Assembly (NCBI GenBank): GCA_945859605.1
Contig: OX243822.1
Location: forward strand, 16,633,918-16,697,917
DNA from: Lumbricus rubellus
Lineage: Eukaryota > Annelida > Clitellata > Crassiclitellata > Lumbricidae
Direction of reading: 5' to 3'
DNA: 64,000 bases
The notes under the pieces: generated by a model
Database searches by the model: none
Seen by the model: only the letters and a program-made list of their open reading frames with translations
What the model was told of the DNA's origin: nothing
Position numbers and translations under genes: made by a program
Shown: positions 48,364 through 60,300 of the stretch, in pieces
Layout of the letters: every line of letters begins with the position of its first letter
Numbering within the stretch: position 1 is the first letter of the stretch

Positions 48364-51300
48364 TCACTGCGTTCTCTTTGCACGCGGTCTCATCTTCCGC
48401 TTGCCGAGAACGGGCGACTGGAATGCGTCGCTTTCCGAGTTTCTGCAAAATATTCGTTCATTTTCCTAGATTAACGACAGGGTTGAAAGTAACTCCGCCA
48501 CTGGTTGCACTCCGACAGTGTCAGTCCCAAGCCTGGATAAAGGAGGGGGCATCGCTAATAGTCCTTGCTACCACACAGTGATGTTAAACTGCAACTACTA
48601 CTAGGGTTGAAAAACGAGATGGGTCTGAGTTAGGGTTGACGCCTGAAAATATATTTGCGCTCCGCTGACTATTCATTTTTTCCTATGGTTAATTTTAGTA
48701 TTCGTTTATTTTCCACACTGTTATCGTGGCATTTTAACCAGTCAGGCGAAGAAATTGCTCTGAATTTGACTAGATGTTGATAATTTGAATCGAGTTTATC
48801 AAATAATACAAGAAAACGTGATGAATGCATAGGCCAAAATCTTAAAAATGCCACCTGGTAATGGCAAGCCACGAAAATCAATTCCAGGCTCACTTTCAGC
48901 CCTGTAGTGGGTATGTTTGCTGCCTTGCAGCCAGAGGATCGAAGATTCGAATCCACCCCAAGCCACCAAGTACGGACCTTGGGAAAGTCCTTCACTCGCA
49001 CTTGCTCAGTGTCCGCGCTGTAGTCGGGAGCGCTTCTGAGTAGTAATCTTGAAGAGGCGCAATAACAAATGTACATACAAACAAAATGCAATAAAAATGG
49101 AAAATGCCTCCATCATCCGAACAAGTTCATTCATTCATTCATTATTAGAATTTATATAGCGCCTCTTCAAGAAACTACTCAGAGGCAATCCCAGCCCAGC
49201 TACGACTAAAGAAAATTTTTTTTATGGGACTTGAGAAATAAAGATTGACTGGTCAGGTGGAGGAGATGGAGGTTTCGGGGAGGTCATTAAAGTTGGACAA
49301 TGGAAACAAGAAATACAGTAAATGAATCGGTGGTTTCTGGATAGGAGGAACTAACTCACTCTTCGACTGATTCGACGTCTAAGTTGAAGGGAATGTCGGT
49401 AGTGACAGAAGAATTCTCAGACGACGCTTCCTCGTTCGAAGACCCTGAAACAGTTGCATAAAATTATATGCATAGTATTACTAAAATAGAATTTCATGTA
49501 ATTTTATTCAGGTTGCAATGTCAGTTTCCCATGGTGACAATTCCATTCTCTGGCAACTCAGATTCCTGTTGTCAATTTTTCCTCCTCTTCTTAGTACACA
49601 AGTCTTTTGGGAATGACACAGACAGACAGCATTTTGAAGTATGACATGGACACAGACAGACTAGATAGACAGACAGACAACTCTGTCTTTTTGGTTATAG
49701 AGCCATTCATCTCCTGCAACTCTATGGATAGATTTCCTCCACTTAGTCTCACAGATCGGATTTTGCTTGCAAGGCTGATCTTCATGAGCTTCTAAATAAA
49801 TAATTCTGACGTAGGATTTACTTTTCTCACAGAGGCGCTGGACGCAGCTACCCAACAGATTTTAAAAATCTATGGAACATTTCAATGACATTAATTCAGA
49901 AGTTGTTGGGTTAAGAAACACACAACAGTCTCCATTTAGTAGTCTTTGTAAGCCCCTTTAGTATTTAGTACCTTTGTAAGCCCCATCAGCATTTAGTACT
50001 TTTGTAAGCCCTCTGTAGTATTTAGTACCTTTGTAAGCCCCATCAGCATTTAGTACCTTTATAAGCCCCTTTAGCATCTAGTACTTTGTAAGCCCCTTTA
50101 GCATATTATAGTACCATTGTACACCACTTTACCATATAGTACCTTTGTACGCTACTTCAGCATTTAGTACCACTGTAGACCACTGTAGCAAATAGTACCT
50201 TTGTAGGCGCCTTTAGATTGGACGGAGTTAGTGACTTGTCGACGTCTTAGCGAGTAGCTGCTCGGTGTCAATGTCATTTCCAGCTGCGGCTTAGCACGGC
50301 GCTTCTGACATCCAACCACGGCACCTTCAACCCTCGCTTCCGGCACCTAGAACAGAACAATTTTCCAGCTTCAAACAAGCGGAAAAAGTCAGTAAAAATA
50401 GTTTTCTTTCGCTACAATACAATAGACCCTGTTACAGAATAATGCTCAGTTTCCTCGCTGTCAGTCTTAGCCTCTCACCCAGAAAAATGAACAGTTTGAG
50501 AACAATAGGCTCATCTGTCCCAGAACGATACTCTTATCTGTTCTAGAACAATACTCTCATCTGTTCCAGAACAATACTCTTAACCGATGTTAGAACAATG
50601 GACTGACCAATCTGGACATATGGGCAGACCCAAATGTCATGAATCATAATTACATCAACACAAAAGTTACAAGCTTATTGGCACAGTGTGTGTGACAGAA
50701 GCTGCATGTTTTTCATGTGCAAGGCAGAGGAACCACGAACATAACAAAACAGAAAAAATTATATAGCACCCGTACTAAATACACCACTAGAAATGATCTG
50801 ATCTCCTTCACCAATATGCTGTACAGAGTAGAACAATATCAAATCAAATCATATATTGTTGTTCCCACAAAATACGTCAGAAATAGAAAATAATGTAACG
50901 TAACGTAATAGAGCTTTCTACCTTGCTATCTCTTGCCGCAGGTTTGCTTGGCTTCTCTGCTGCCTCTTTTTCTCCTGCCTCCTCCTCATCCTCTTCTATT
51001 TTCTCCTCTTCCTCCTCTGCATCCACGTCCTTTTCATCCTCCTCCTCCATTGGTGCTGCATCCTCCGCAACCGTCTTTTCGTCCTTCGATTCCGCATCTC
51101 TCTTCCGTCCATGCAACAGATCCTTGACCAACCTCTGAAACTTCTCGAGAGTCTTCGAGCTCTGCTTGTCTCGAACGTCCTACGAAAACAAAACAACGCA
51201 AATAAATTATGACTGGTAAATAAATAAATAAATAAATTACGACATGTGCTGGTAAATACACCTTAATTGTTTGTACGTGCACTTGTTATAGCGCCCCTTC

Positions 51301-54300
51301 AAGATCTCTCTACTCAGTGGCGCTCCCGAATGCAGAGCGGACACTGCATCGGAGTTTCACGCCGAAGCGCTGAGCAATTGCGTGTGAAGGACTTGCCCCA
51401 GGTCCTTGAGCGGCGAGACGGATTCGAACCTTCCGGCTCAAGGCAACGACGCCACCACTACACCACCGCGCCCCACATCTTGTTAGATGGCACATATGCC
51501 TATCTAGAGGAGAGAGATATTGAATGTGACCCCCCTACCTTGAGCATCCGTTCGCCCAGCACTTTCAGGTCCTTAAGGTTGCTTTCGTTGGTTTCCGTGA
51601 TCTCCAGCATAGAAAGAATCTTCACGAGAACGGGAACGTCGGCGCCGTCCGGCTCCGACAGGATCTCATTCGCGACCTTGATGGCAAGGTCATCATGGAA
51701 GCAACGGTCCTGAAAGAGAAGGACCAAAAGACATTGATGTGAAATTATGATCATCAGACAAACAGTTTTATACAGAGAAACTACGACAGATTTAAATTAA
51801 TAATTCGTGGAATTACATGGTGGTGTGTGACAATTAATTATTTTATGATTATTAATTATTTTATTAATTTAAATTAATAATTTTTATGACAACAAAACTT
51901 TAACCATTTGGGTAATAACCCCGTCCAGATTTATTACTAGAAAAATTAAAACCAATAATACACAGATATAACACTTAGTCGCAAGTGTAATAAATACATA
52001 AGAACATCTTAGTACACCATCGTAGTTCAGTGGAAATCCATTAGGTGGCGCTTCAAGTTTGGAGAGTCACTGGTGACTCTTCTCCAGGGCTGTTTTAAAG
52101 AATTTTTAGAACTCCTTCTTTCCATTCCCATCCTCTTTGGTAAATTACTTCCAATCGGAGGACAATGACATTCTTGCTAGTTTAAACTGTACAGAAGTGC
52201 TTCAACAACTGCACATTTTGTGTACAACTGCACGTTAAAAAAAGCCCTGCTCTTCACGTCTTCTGCTACACTGTGCAATTGCTCTGCTGACTCAATGTAA
52301 CATCCTAGTTCCAAAGGACTTCAACTATAGATCATATTGTCCGATTTCTTTTGTTCCTTAACCCTATACCGACCAAAGTGTAGTAAATGGTACGAGAAGT
52401 CCTGTACCAGTCGGTGGTAAAGGGTTAAGTAGCACTATGTAAATGTTCTATTATCTAACAACCTGCAAATGTTATGGCAAAATAAAACATAATTTCTACC
52501 TGTACGATGGTTGAATGGTAAACATCGTACCTGGAGGACGGTTGAGTCGTTGGCCACAGCTGACCTCTGGTGCCTGGCGCTGCTCAGCTGAACAAGAAGC
52601 TCTGCCACTTTGATGACCTTGACCTCAATCAGTGGACTGGTGCCAGGAGCAACAAAGAGTGCCTTCAACGTCGGCATAAACGCCTCAGACACGACCTCTT
52701 GGTTGGTTCTGAGCAACAACAATGTATTATTCAAGCCCAGTTCAGATTCATTAATCTGCTCATTACAAGGATTTATATAGAGCTGAGCACTTCAGTTCAC
52801 TACTCACTACTTTAGAGTTGTATTGGAGCGTCGGTCGATAGTGTCTCTTAGTATGGTGGTGTTAACTTCTATAGCGCACATTTGCAAATTTGTGGGGCGC
52901 GATGGTGTAGTGGTGACGTCGTTGCCTTGGAGCCGGAAGGTTTGAGTTTCGAATCCACCTCGCCACGTAAGGACCTTGGGTAAGTCCTTCACTCACAATT
53001 GCTCGGCGCTTTGGCGTGAAACTCCGATGCAGTGTCCGCTCTGCATTCGGGAGCGCCTCTGAGTAGATAGAGCTTGAAGGGGCGCTGTAACAAGTGCACA
53101 TACAAACAAAACCCAACTTCCCCTAAAGAGGTCAGTTATAAAATCACCATAGAATATGTCAGATGGGACCATTGGCATGTTGCACAGGTAATTTCTGAAT
53201 AAATGACACACTAAAAATTTCCTCAACAATTATGCTGACCCGCAGTTTGGAAAATGCTGAACATTCTAATGTAATTGATTCTCTATTAATGTCAACAAAC
53301 AAACAGTTGGAGATAACTCAAAACAGTTGATGGATTCCTTAACTAACAACTGTCAGGTAAATTGACTGAAAATACCATAGATATGTAAAAAAACCGATGG
53401 AAACAGAATAAGAAACGGAAAAAAACCGTCGTTTTATTTAACAAAAATAAAAAAACTGAAAAAAAACGGAAAAAAAGGAAAATAATTTGACTTTTTACAT
53501 CTTAAACGGCATTTTAAACTTAAAACCCTTGTTTAAAACGATGGGAAAAAAATGACGTTTTTTGGGAGCAAATAAAAAAGAAAAAACGTTTTAAACAACT
53601 ATGGAAAATACCTTGAAGCGAAGGCGTATTGGGGGAAGAATGTACCAAGGCACTGTCGCAGTCTCGTGTCGTCCTCCGTAACTGGGTTGTACCAGTGCAA
53701 GAGGAGGCGGGAGAAGAGAGTCGGCGAGATGATCCGGCCGGCAAACATGAGTCGTGCAAATCCCTCGGCACACACTGTTCGTATGTCGGAACTCTGAAGA
53801 AAAGGGCACAAACGTATTACGAAGGACACCTCAACCAATCGCTAACTTTTTCGCAGCAATTGCGGATTTTATTAATTGAACAACAAAAACGCACATTTCA
53901 GACCTATTTTAGCAATTATACGAGTTATATTTAAATCCACAATGTATGTAAGCATGAGTACTTGTTATATCGCCCCTTCATGATTTATACTCGGAGGCGC
54001 TCCCGACTACAGCACTAAATCAGAGTTTCATGCCGAAGCGCATGACCAATTGCGAGTGAAGGACTTGCTCAGGATCCCTACGTGGCCGGTTGAGGTAGAT
54101 TCGAATCTGCAATCTTCCAGCAACAAGGCACTGAACATACCCCTACACCACCGCACCCCACATATAAGCTCTATTTATATCCACAAGATAGTGGAAACAT
54201 TGCAGACACAGACAAATACTGTACGACCATTTTTTAAAATTGATTTTAGGATTTTTCAATTGGTTTGGCAAAGCTAGAATTGCAAAATAGGGCACCGATT

Positions 54301-57300
54301 AATGTAAATTTCTGCATGTAGAATCATTTCAATTACTTGTTCAGAATGCTTTTCCAGGTGTAAACATAACACCAAGGAGGGTTAAGTGATAAGCACTCAC
54401 GTCGCTGTCAAGCAAGTCCGTTAGGATCGTCAGGACACTGACGCCGACTTCGCTCTTCTCCGATCTTTCCGGAACTTTCGGAGCGGCAGCAGCGTCTTCG
54501 AAATCCTCTGCGCTCAGGTCGCTCGAATCTTTGTCCTTGCTCTCGCCCGGGGAGGAGGGAGCCACCTTCTCGCTGAGCTCCGCTTCGATGTTAAACTCCT
54601 TAAGACCGAAGAAGTGGAGCAGGTCGAAGAGCGCCTGGATGGCCGTCACCTGCACAACCTCAACATCGACACGCGACACCTGGAGGGCAAAGAAATTCAT
54701 TCACTCATTCCGTCATTACGAGGATTTATATAGCGCCTTTTCTAGGTGACTAACCATAAGTTATTTACCGACAGAAGAATGAACAAACTACATTTTAGTT
54801 GCAACAAAACCTCAACCAAAGCAAACACATCGGTTTTATTTTCGGTTTCGCAGTCCCTCTTCTGCCTTGTCTCTTCCCAAAACCTGATTCTTCTCGTGGG
54901 GCTTTGCACACTGGGAGCACCTCTACTAGAGGCGCTTCATAAATCTTCAAATACAGTACACTACAATGATGATGATCTTTTCTGTCTGATGTCTAAACAT
55001 TTTTAAACCAATCAGATAACTTTAAGGTCAACAAGGAATTGCAGCCAAACTACACGAGAATCTGCATCTAAAACATAGATGTCAGAGGCCAAAAGGCTTG
55101 TCCCAACAGTACACACCTGCAGCAGCAGAAGCAGGTAGTCGCGGGCGGTGTCCGAGCTACGGAGGCAGCAGAGGCCAAGGGCTTTGACAGCGAGATTTCT
55201 CACGGCTGGATCGGTGTTCTGTATTCCCGGCAGGACCTACACGCAAAAAACATCTCCTTCAACTATAGAACACAATGAACGTATCACTGACAATGAATAG
55301 GAAAAACCTTCGGCTTAACCTAACACGAACCTTTCACAACTGTTAGACAGTCATGTCTTCTGCGAGGCATTTGAAGGCTGCCTGCCATATAAGTGTTCAC
55401 AATCACATACATAGACATTCTGCCAATACTCAATGCGCGTTGCGGGGCACGGTGGTGTAGGGGTATGTTTTGTGCCTTGGAGCTGGAAGTCTGCAGGTTC
55501 GAATCCACCTCAAGTCATCGCGTAGGGACCCTGAGCAAGTCTTTCACTTGCAATTGCTCATGATGCGCTTCGGCGTGAAACTCTGATTCTTCGATGCTGT
55601 AGTCGGGAGCGCCTCTGAGTGGAAATCTTGAAGGGGCACTATAACAAGAACTCATACATACATACATAACCGAAAACTTATCTATTCAGGAATGCTTAGA
55701 GTTCATAATGTTTCATGTTGTCTGGCGTCAATTTGCACTTCTGATTTCATAAGTATAGCATAATCAAATTACAGTTTAGCATTGTGTATTGCATGCATAA
55801 AACCAAATACCATCATACCAAAGTACGGTAATCCTAGTCCCATGTGTAAGGCAGAAAAATACTTGCAAAAAAGCAACATAAAAAATGCCAGTCACCAAAA
55901 ACACCTAGAATCTAAAGGTTGCACAGTCAAGGATCACACTAGAAACAAAAACTATGCGCACACTAAAGTATTTGGGACACACATCTTCATTTATCTAGTC
56001 CAACCTTACAAATGACCACAGTAAAATACATGAGTAGTATTTTACATAATCTGAACGTCATTTATATAGCCCACATAACGTGATGCATTATTGGAGTTTA
56101 AGTAAAACAAGACGAGCACGAAGAGACATACGACTGTTTCGAGAAGCGACTGCAGAGTTGCGTTCAGTTTCTTGAATCTCACGTACGACAGCGTTTCACA
56201 GACGATGCTCAGGCATTTGATGAGGGTCAGCGAATCGGACTAAAGCAGAAAATCCACCACATCTAAGCACTCATGGTACATACATAATTACATATGATAG
56301 CTACTAAGCTCAATAAACAAATAAAATCTTCTTGAATGTGTGATAAAGTGTGGGGGACAAAAACACGCTCTGGGGAACGCACTTTCTCAACCGTAGGACC
56401 CAGCTGTTGGAGCGATCTGCCCTTGATTATTATTATTATTAAAATGAATGCATGCATGCGTGAATAATAAATAATCAAGGAAACCAGGTCAGTATTATGA
56501 TCTATTAACTTTTAAGGGTGCTATATGAATCTTTTTACGCCTATGTGGATGAGATGAGTGAGGTGGTTTCCCGTTGTGAGGGAGACAATGGGAAACCACC
56601 TCACTCATCTCATCCACAGGGGCGTAAAGCCAATGAACCTGCTCTACGGGCAGAGAACCATCATCATAAATCTCCTTGAAACAAATAAGAAAGCAGCCAG
56701 CAGCAGACTAACCTTTTCCACTCGCACTTCGTTCGGCTTTGGTGCGGACTCTTCCAGGATCGACTGGCGCGTGCTTTCCAGGCTCGTGATCCGCTCCTTG
56801 ATCTCGGCCGCTCTCGCAAAATTCTGTCTCTGGACGCTGTCATCCAGTTCATCTCGCAACTGATTCAGCTCAACCCTTACAGATGCCAGCTGCAAGGAAG
56901 AAAATACAACATAAGTACAGGCGCGGTGGTGTAGTGGTGGCGTCGTTGCCTTGGAGCCGGAAGGTTCGAGGTTCGAATCCACCTCAGGTCGCCGCGCAAG
57001 GACCTTGGGCAAGTCCTTCACTCACAATTGCTCAGCGCTTCGGCGTGAAACTTTGATGCAGTGTCCGCTCTGCATTCGGGAGTGCCTCCGAGTAGAAGAG
57101 AGCTTGAAGGGGCGCTATAACAAGTGCACATACAAACAAACAGATGACAGTTTATACAGAACAATCCCAGCACAACAGGAAGCAATTAACATTTCAGTTG
57201 ACGTTTCAATGTCACACCATTCTACGCAAAGTTGTGCAAAAATTCAAACCAAAGCAAGTTTAGTACTACAAACAAAAGAAATTTTAGTACTAAAAAATAA

Positions 57301-60300
57301 TGACCAGTTTATAAAGCACAATAATCAGAACAAAACAATATAAACTATGTTAAATTAAATCACTAATGCAACGTAGTATATCAAAAAGAGAAAATAAGAG
57401 AAAAAAAGTAAGCAAACAGCAACGAAAACGAATTGATTGATATAATACACAGGTGTATCATGCTTTACAACAACAGCCAGGTAATTAATTAATTAATTGC
57501 TGAATTACCTTGAGGTCCAGCTGTCTCTTGTCCTCTCGGCTGATCTGGCTTTCGACGACCGTCATTGGCTCGCGAATATCGGAGATGATTTCAGCGATGG
57601 AAATGAGACACGCATCGTTGTCCGAATGCAGCTGGAGATACGGAGACAGGAGAGACTTAACGAGAGAATGAGAAATGCTCTCCTCAAGCAACAGGTCTCT
57701 CATCAACTTGTCAACTGCCTTCCTGTTCACAAGTAAACAATCAATATTTACAGATTATCTTCATAGAACACTACAATAGGTATCTTCCAAAGCAAAACAG
57801 ATTGCAAAGCAAACAATAAATACAGATTATCTTTATAGAACACTACAATAGGTATCTTCCAAAGCAAAACAGATTGCAAAGCAAACAATAAATACAGATT
57901 ATCTTCATAGAACACTACAATAGGTATCTTCCAAAACAAAACAGATTGCAAAGTAAACAAGCAATACAGATAATCTACATAGACCACCACAATTTGGTAC
58001 CTTTCCAAATAGGGTTGCAAAGTAAACTAGTACTACATGTCATCTTCATAGGCCCCCACAATAGGTATCTTCCAAAACAGGTTACAAAGTAAACAAGAAA
58101 TATCGAACACCTTCAAAGGGAACCACAATATAGGTACTTTCCAGGGCTGTTTGCAAGGAATTTTTAGAACTGCACAACTCCTTCTAAAGTTTCCTTCATA
58201 TCCTCCATGGTAAATTACTTCCAATCGGATGACAATGACCTTTCTGCTAGTTTTAACTGTACAGAAGTGCTTCTACAACTGCACAAATCCATTTAGAACT
58301 GCACATCTTGTGCACAACTGCACATAAAAAAGCCCTGGTACTTTCGCAAAACAGGTAGAAAAGTAAACAATCAACACAGATCACCTTCTTACAAAGGGTT
58401 CTATACGGTGTTCTAAGCTGAACTGTAGCCATAATCCCTTATTTACTCTAAGCCTCCCAGCCAATTGACTATTATCTTCATTTCCCCAGTCTCTAAACTG
58501 CAGCTTTTGAACCTCATTGCATTTGAGTCAGCGAGTCTGAGCAACAAAGGAATGGTAGTGGTAATGGTAGTAGCAGTGGAAGGCGCTAACCTTGCGACGA
58601 TGTCCGAAAGGTCAAGGACGACGAGAAGCGAGAGCAGCTGCTGGAGAATGAAGTCATGTCTCAACTGAACCTCCAGATGTGTCTCCGTCTTCATGTTGTC
58701 CACCACCCTGAAACATCATCAACATCAGAAATATTATCATCATCATCGCCCTCATTATCATCATCATCATCGTCGTCGTCATCATCATCATCGTCATCAT
58801 TTTATGCACAATAACCTAGTGACTAGTGTTATAAATGACTGACCACAATTACTGACGAATTATATAATCATTATATATCACCGTGCTTTCTGTTATTGGC
58901 CCCAATGCATAGAATGGGCTTACACTGTCTATACGCCATATGCCAAGGGTTTGCTCAGATGCATTTTATCACAGTCTTAAAACAGTACTTTTCAGTTGAG
59001 GTTGGGTCGGGAGCGCTCCTGAGTAGTAACCTTTAGCCCTTTAATGCCGAGATGATAGTAAATGGTATGGAAAATCCTATACCCTCCGGCATTAAAGGGT
59101 TAACAGGCGCTATATAAATCTCCATAATGAATGAATTAATCATAATATCATGTTGGAATAACCTAACCTTACAAGAACCTTGTAATACAATTAACAGTGC
59201 AAACTATAATATGAAAACATGGGAAGAGAGACAAGAGACGAAGTTTACCTGAGGGGTGCTAAATAAATCTCCATAAAGAATGAATTAATCAAAATATCAT
59301 GTTGGAATAACTCAACCTTACCGGAACCTGTGCATAATAAATAACAACATGGGAAGACAGAGACTGCATACAGAGTATTACAGACGTGGCTTACCTGCGA
59401 AGATACTGCGCAAAGACAACTCCGCTTGGAAGGATCTTGTCGAGGTGTTCTTCCTCGGCCGTGCCAAGAGAACGTATGTGCTCGCACAGACAACGCCAAT
59501 AGAACGCGTTCTCGCACGTCAACTTGTCCAACGGAATGAAAATCCTGCAATACACGCGTAATGTAATGTACTGCTCAGCATAAAATTACAGTACTTATTT
59601 AGACATGTTCAATGATCAATATAAAAATGTCAGGCTTAAAAAAAGATCTGTAGGTGGATCCATTCCGTCCTGAAAATTCCTCTCATTCACGGGCTGGACT
59701 GTGAGCAACTCTGAGTCCGAGTTGACATCTGGTAGTGGTGCTATATAAATGCTCTGAATTAATGAATCATGCAATACGCAGACATAAATAACATCTAAGA
59801 AAAGATTTAATTAAAACCAATAAACCACAGTACGATTACATCAAATAGTAGGAACATACAATACCAAATTAAATCAGAAATATTTCTGGGTCATTCCACT
59901 TCAATTCAACAAATAGCTCCAAGAGGACCATCTCAGATTACAATAAAAATTTTGCAGAATGTTTATTAGGGTATACATTAGAGGAAACTGTGCCGAATAT
60001 TAGATCAATATCTTAAGTAGTTTTAAAGATATTAAATTTTAAAGACGCCTGGGGTGACCTTGTTTTCGACGTTTTGAAAGTCACGTCTAAATTAAAACGA
60101 CCTTCAGAAGCTCATAACTTCATTAATATTGCAGATAACTTTATGAACTTTTTAAGACATTTAGTGTATGTTGTTTAGATGACATGCTGAAGAGATCAGT
60201 GCTGAAACTCTGATACTATGACCCAACTGAAAAATGGTCAAAAATAACTTGCGAATTTCCGCTCATCGTACTTTACACCAATATGTCCTGCTACCACTCA

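Noticed and set aside
49915..50230. Regularly spaced repeats that superficially resemble a CRISPR array
   Set aside because: Units are directly tandem with no unique spacers, in a eukaryotic intron.
56928..57000. Possible functional tRNA gene because of a perfect B box
   Set aside because: The same segment recurs at least ten times with a common 3' tail and does not fold into a standard cloverleaf by eye; it is a SINE head.
57748..58020. Minus-strand ORF with repeated IPIVVFY-type blocks, resembling a repeat protein
   Set aside because: Encoded entirely by the 64-bp intronic minisatellite between two NCAPG exons.
59885..60235. Segment beginning GGGTCATTCCACTTCAATTC that looked like a transposon end
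   Set aside because: No matching inverted end or duplication was found in the window; left as unexplained intron sequence.
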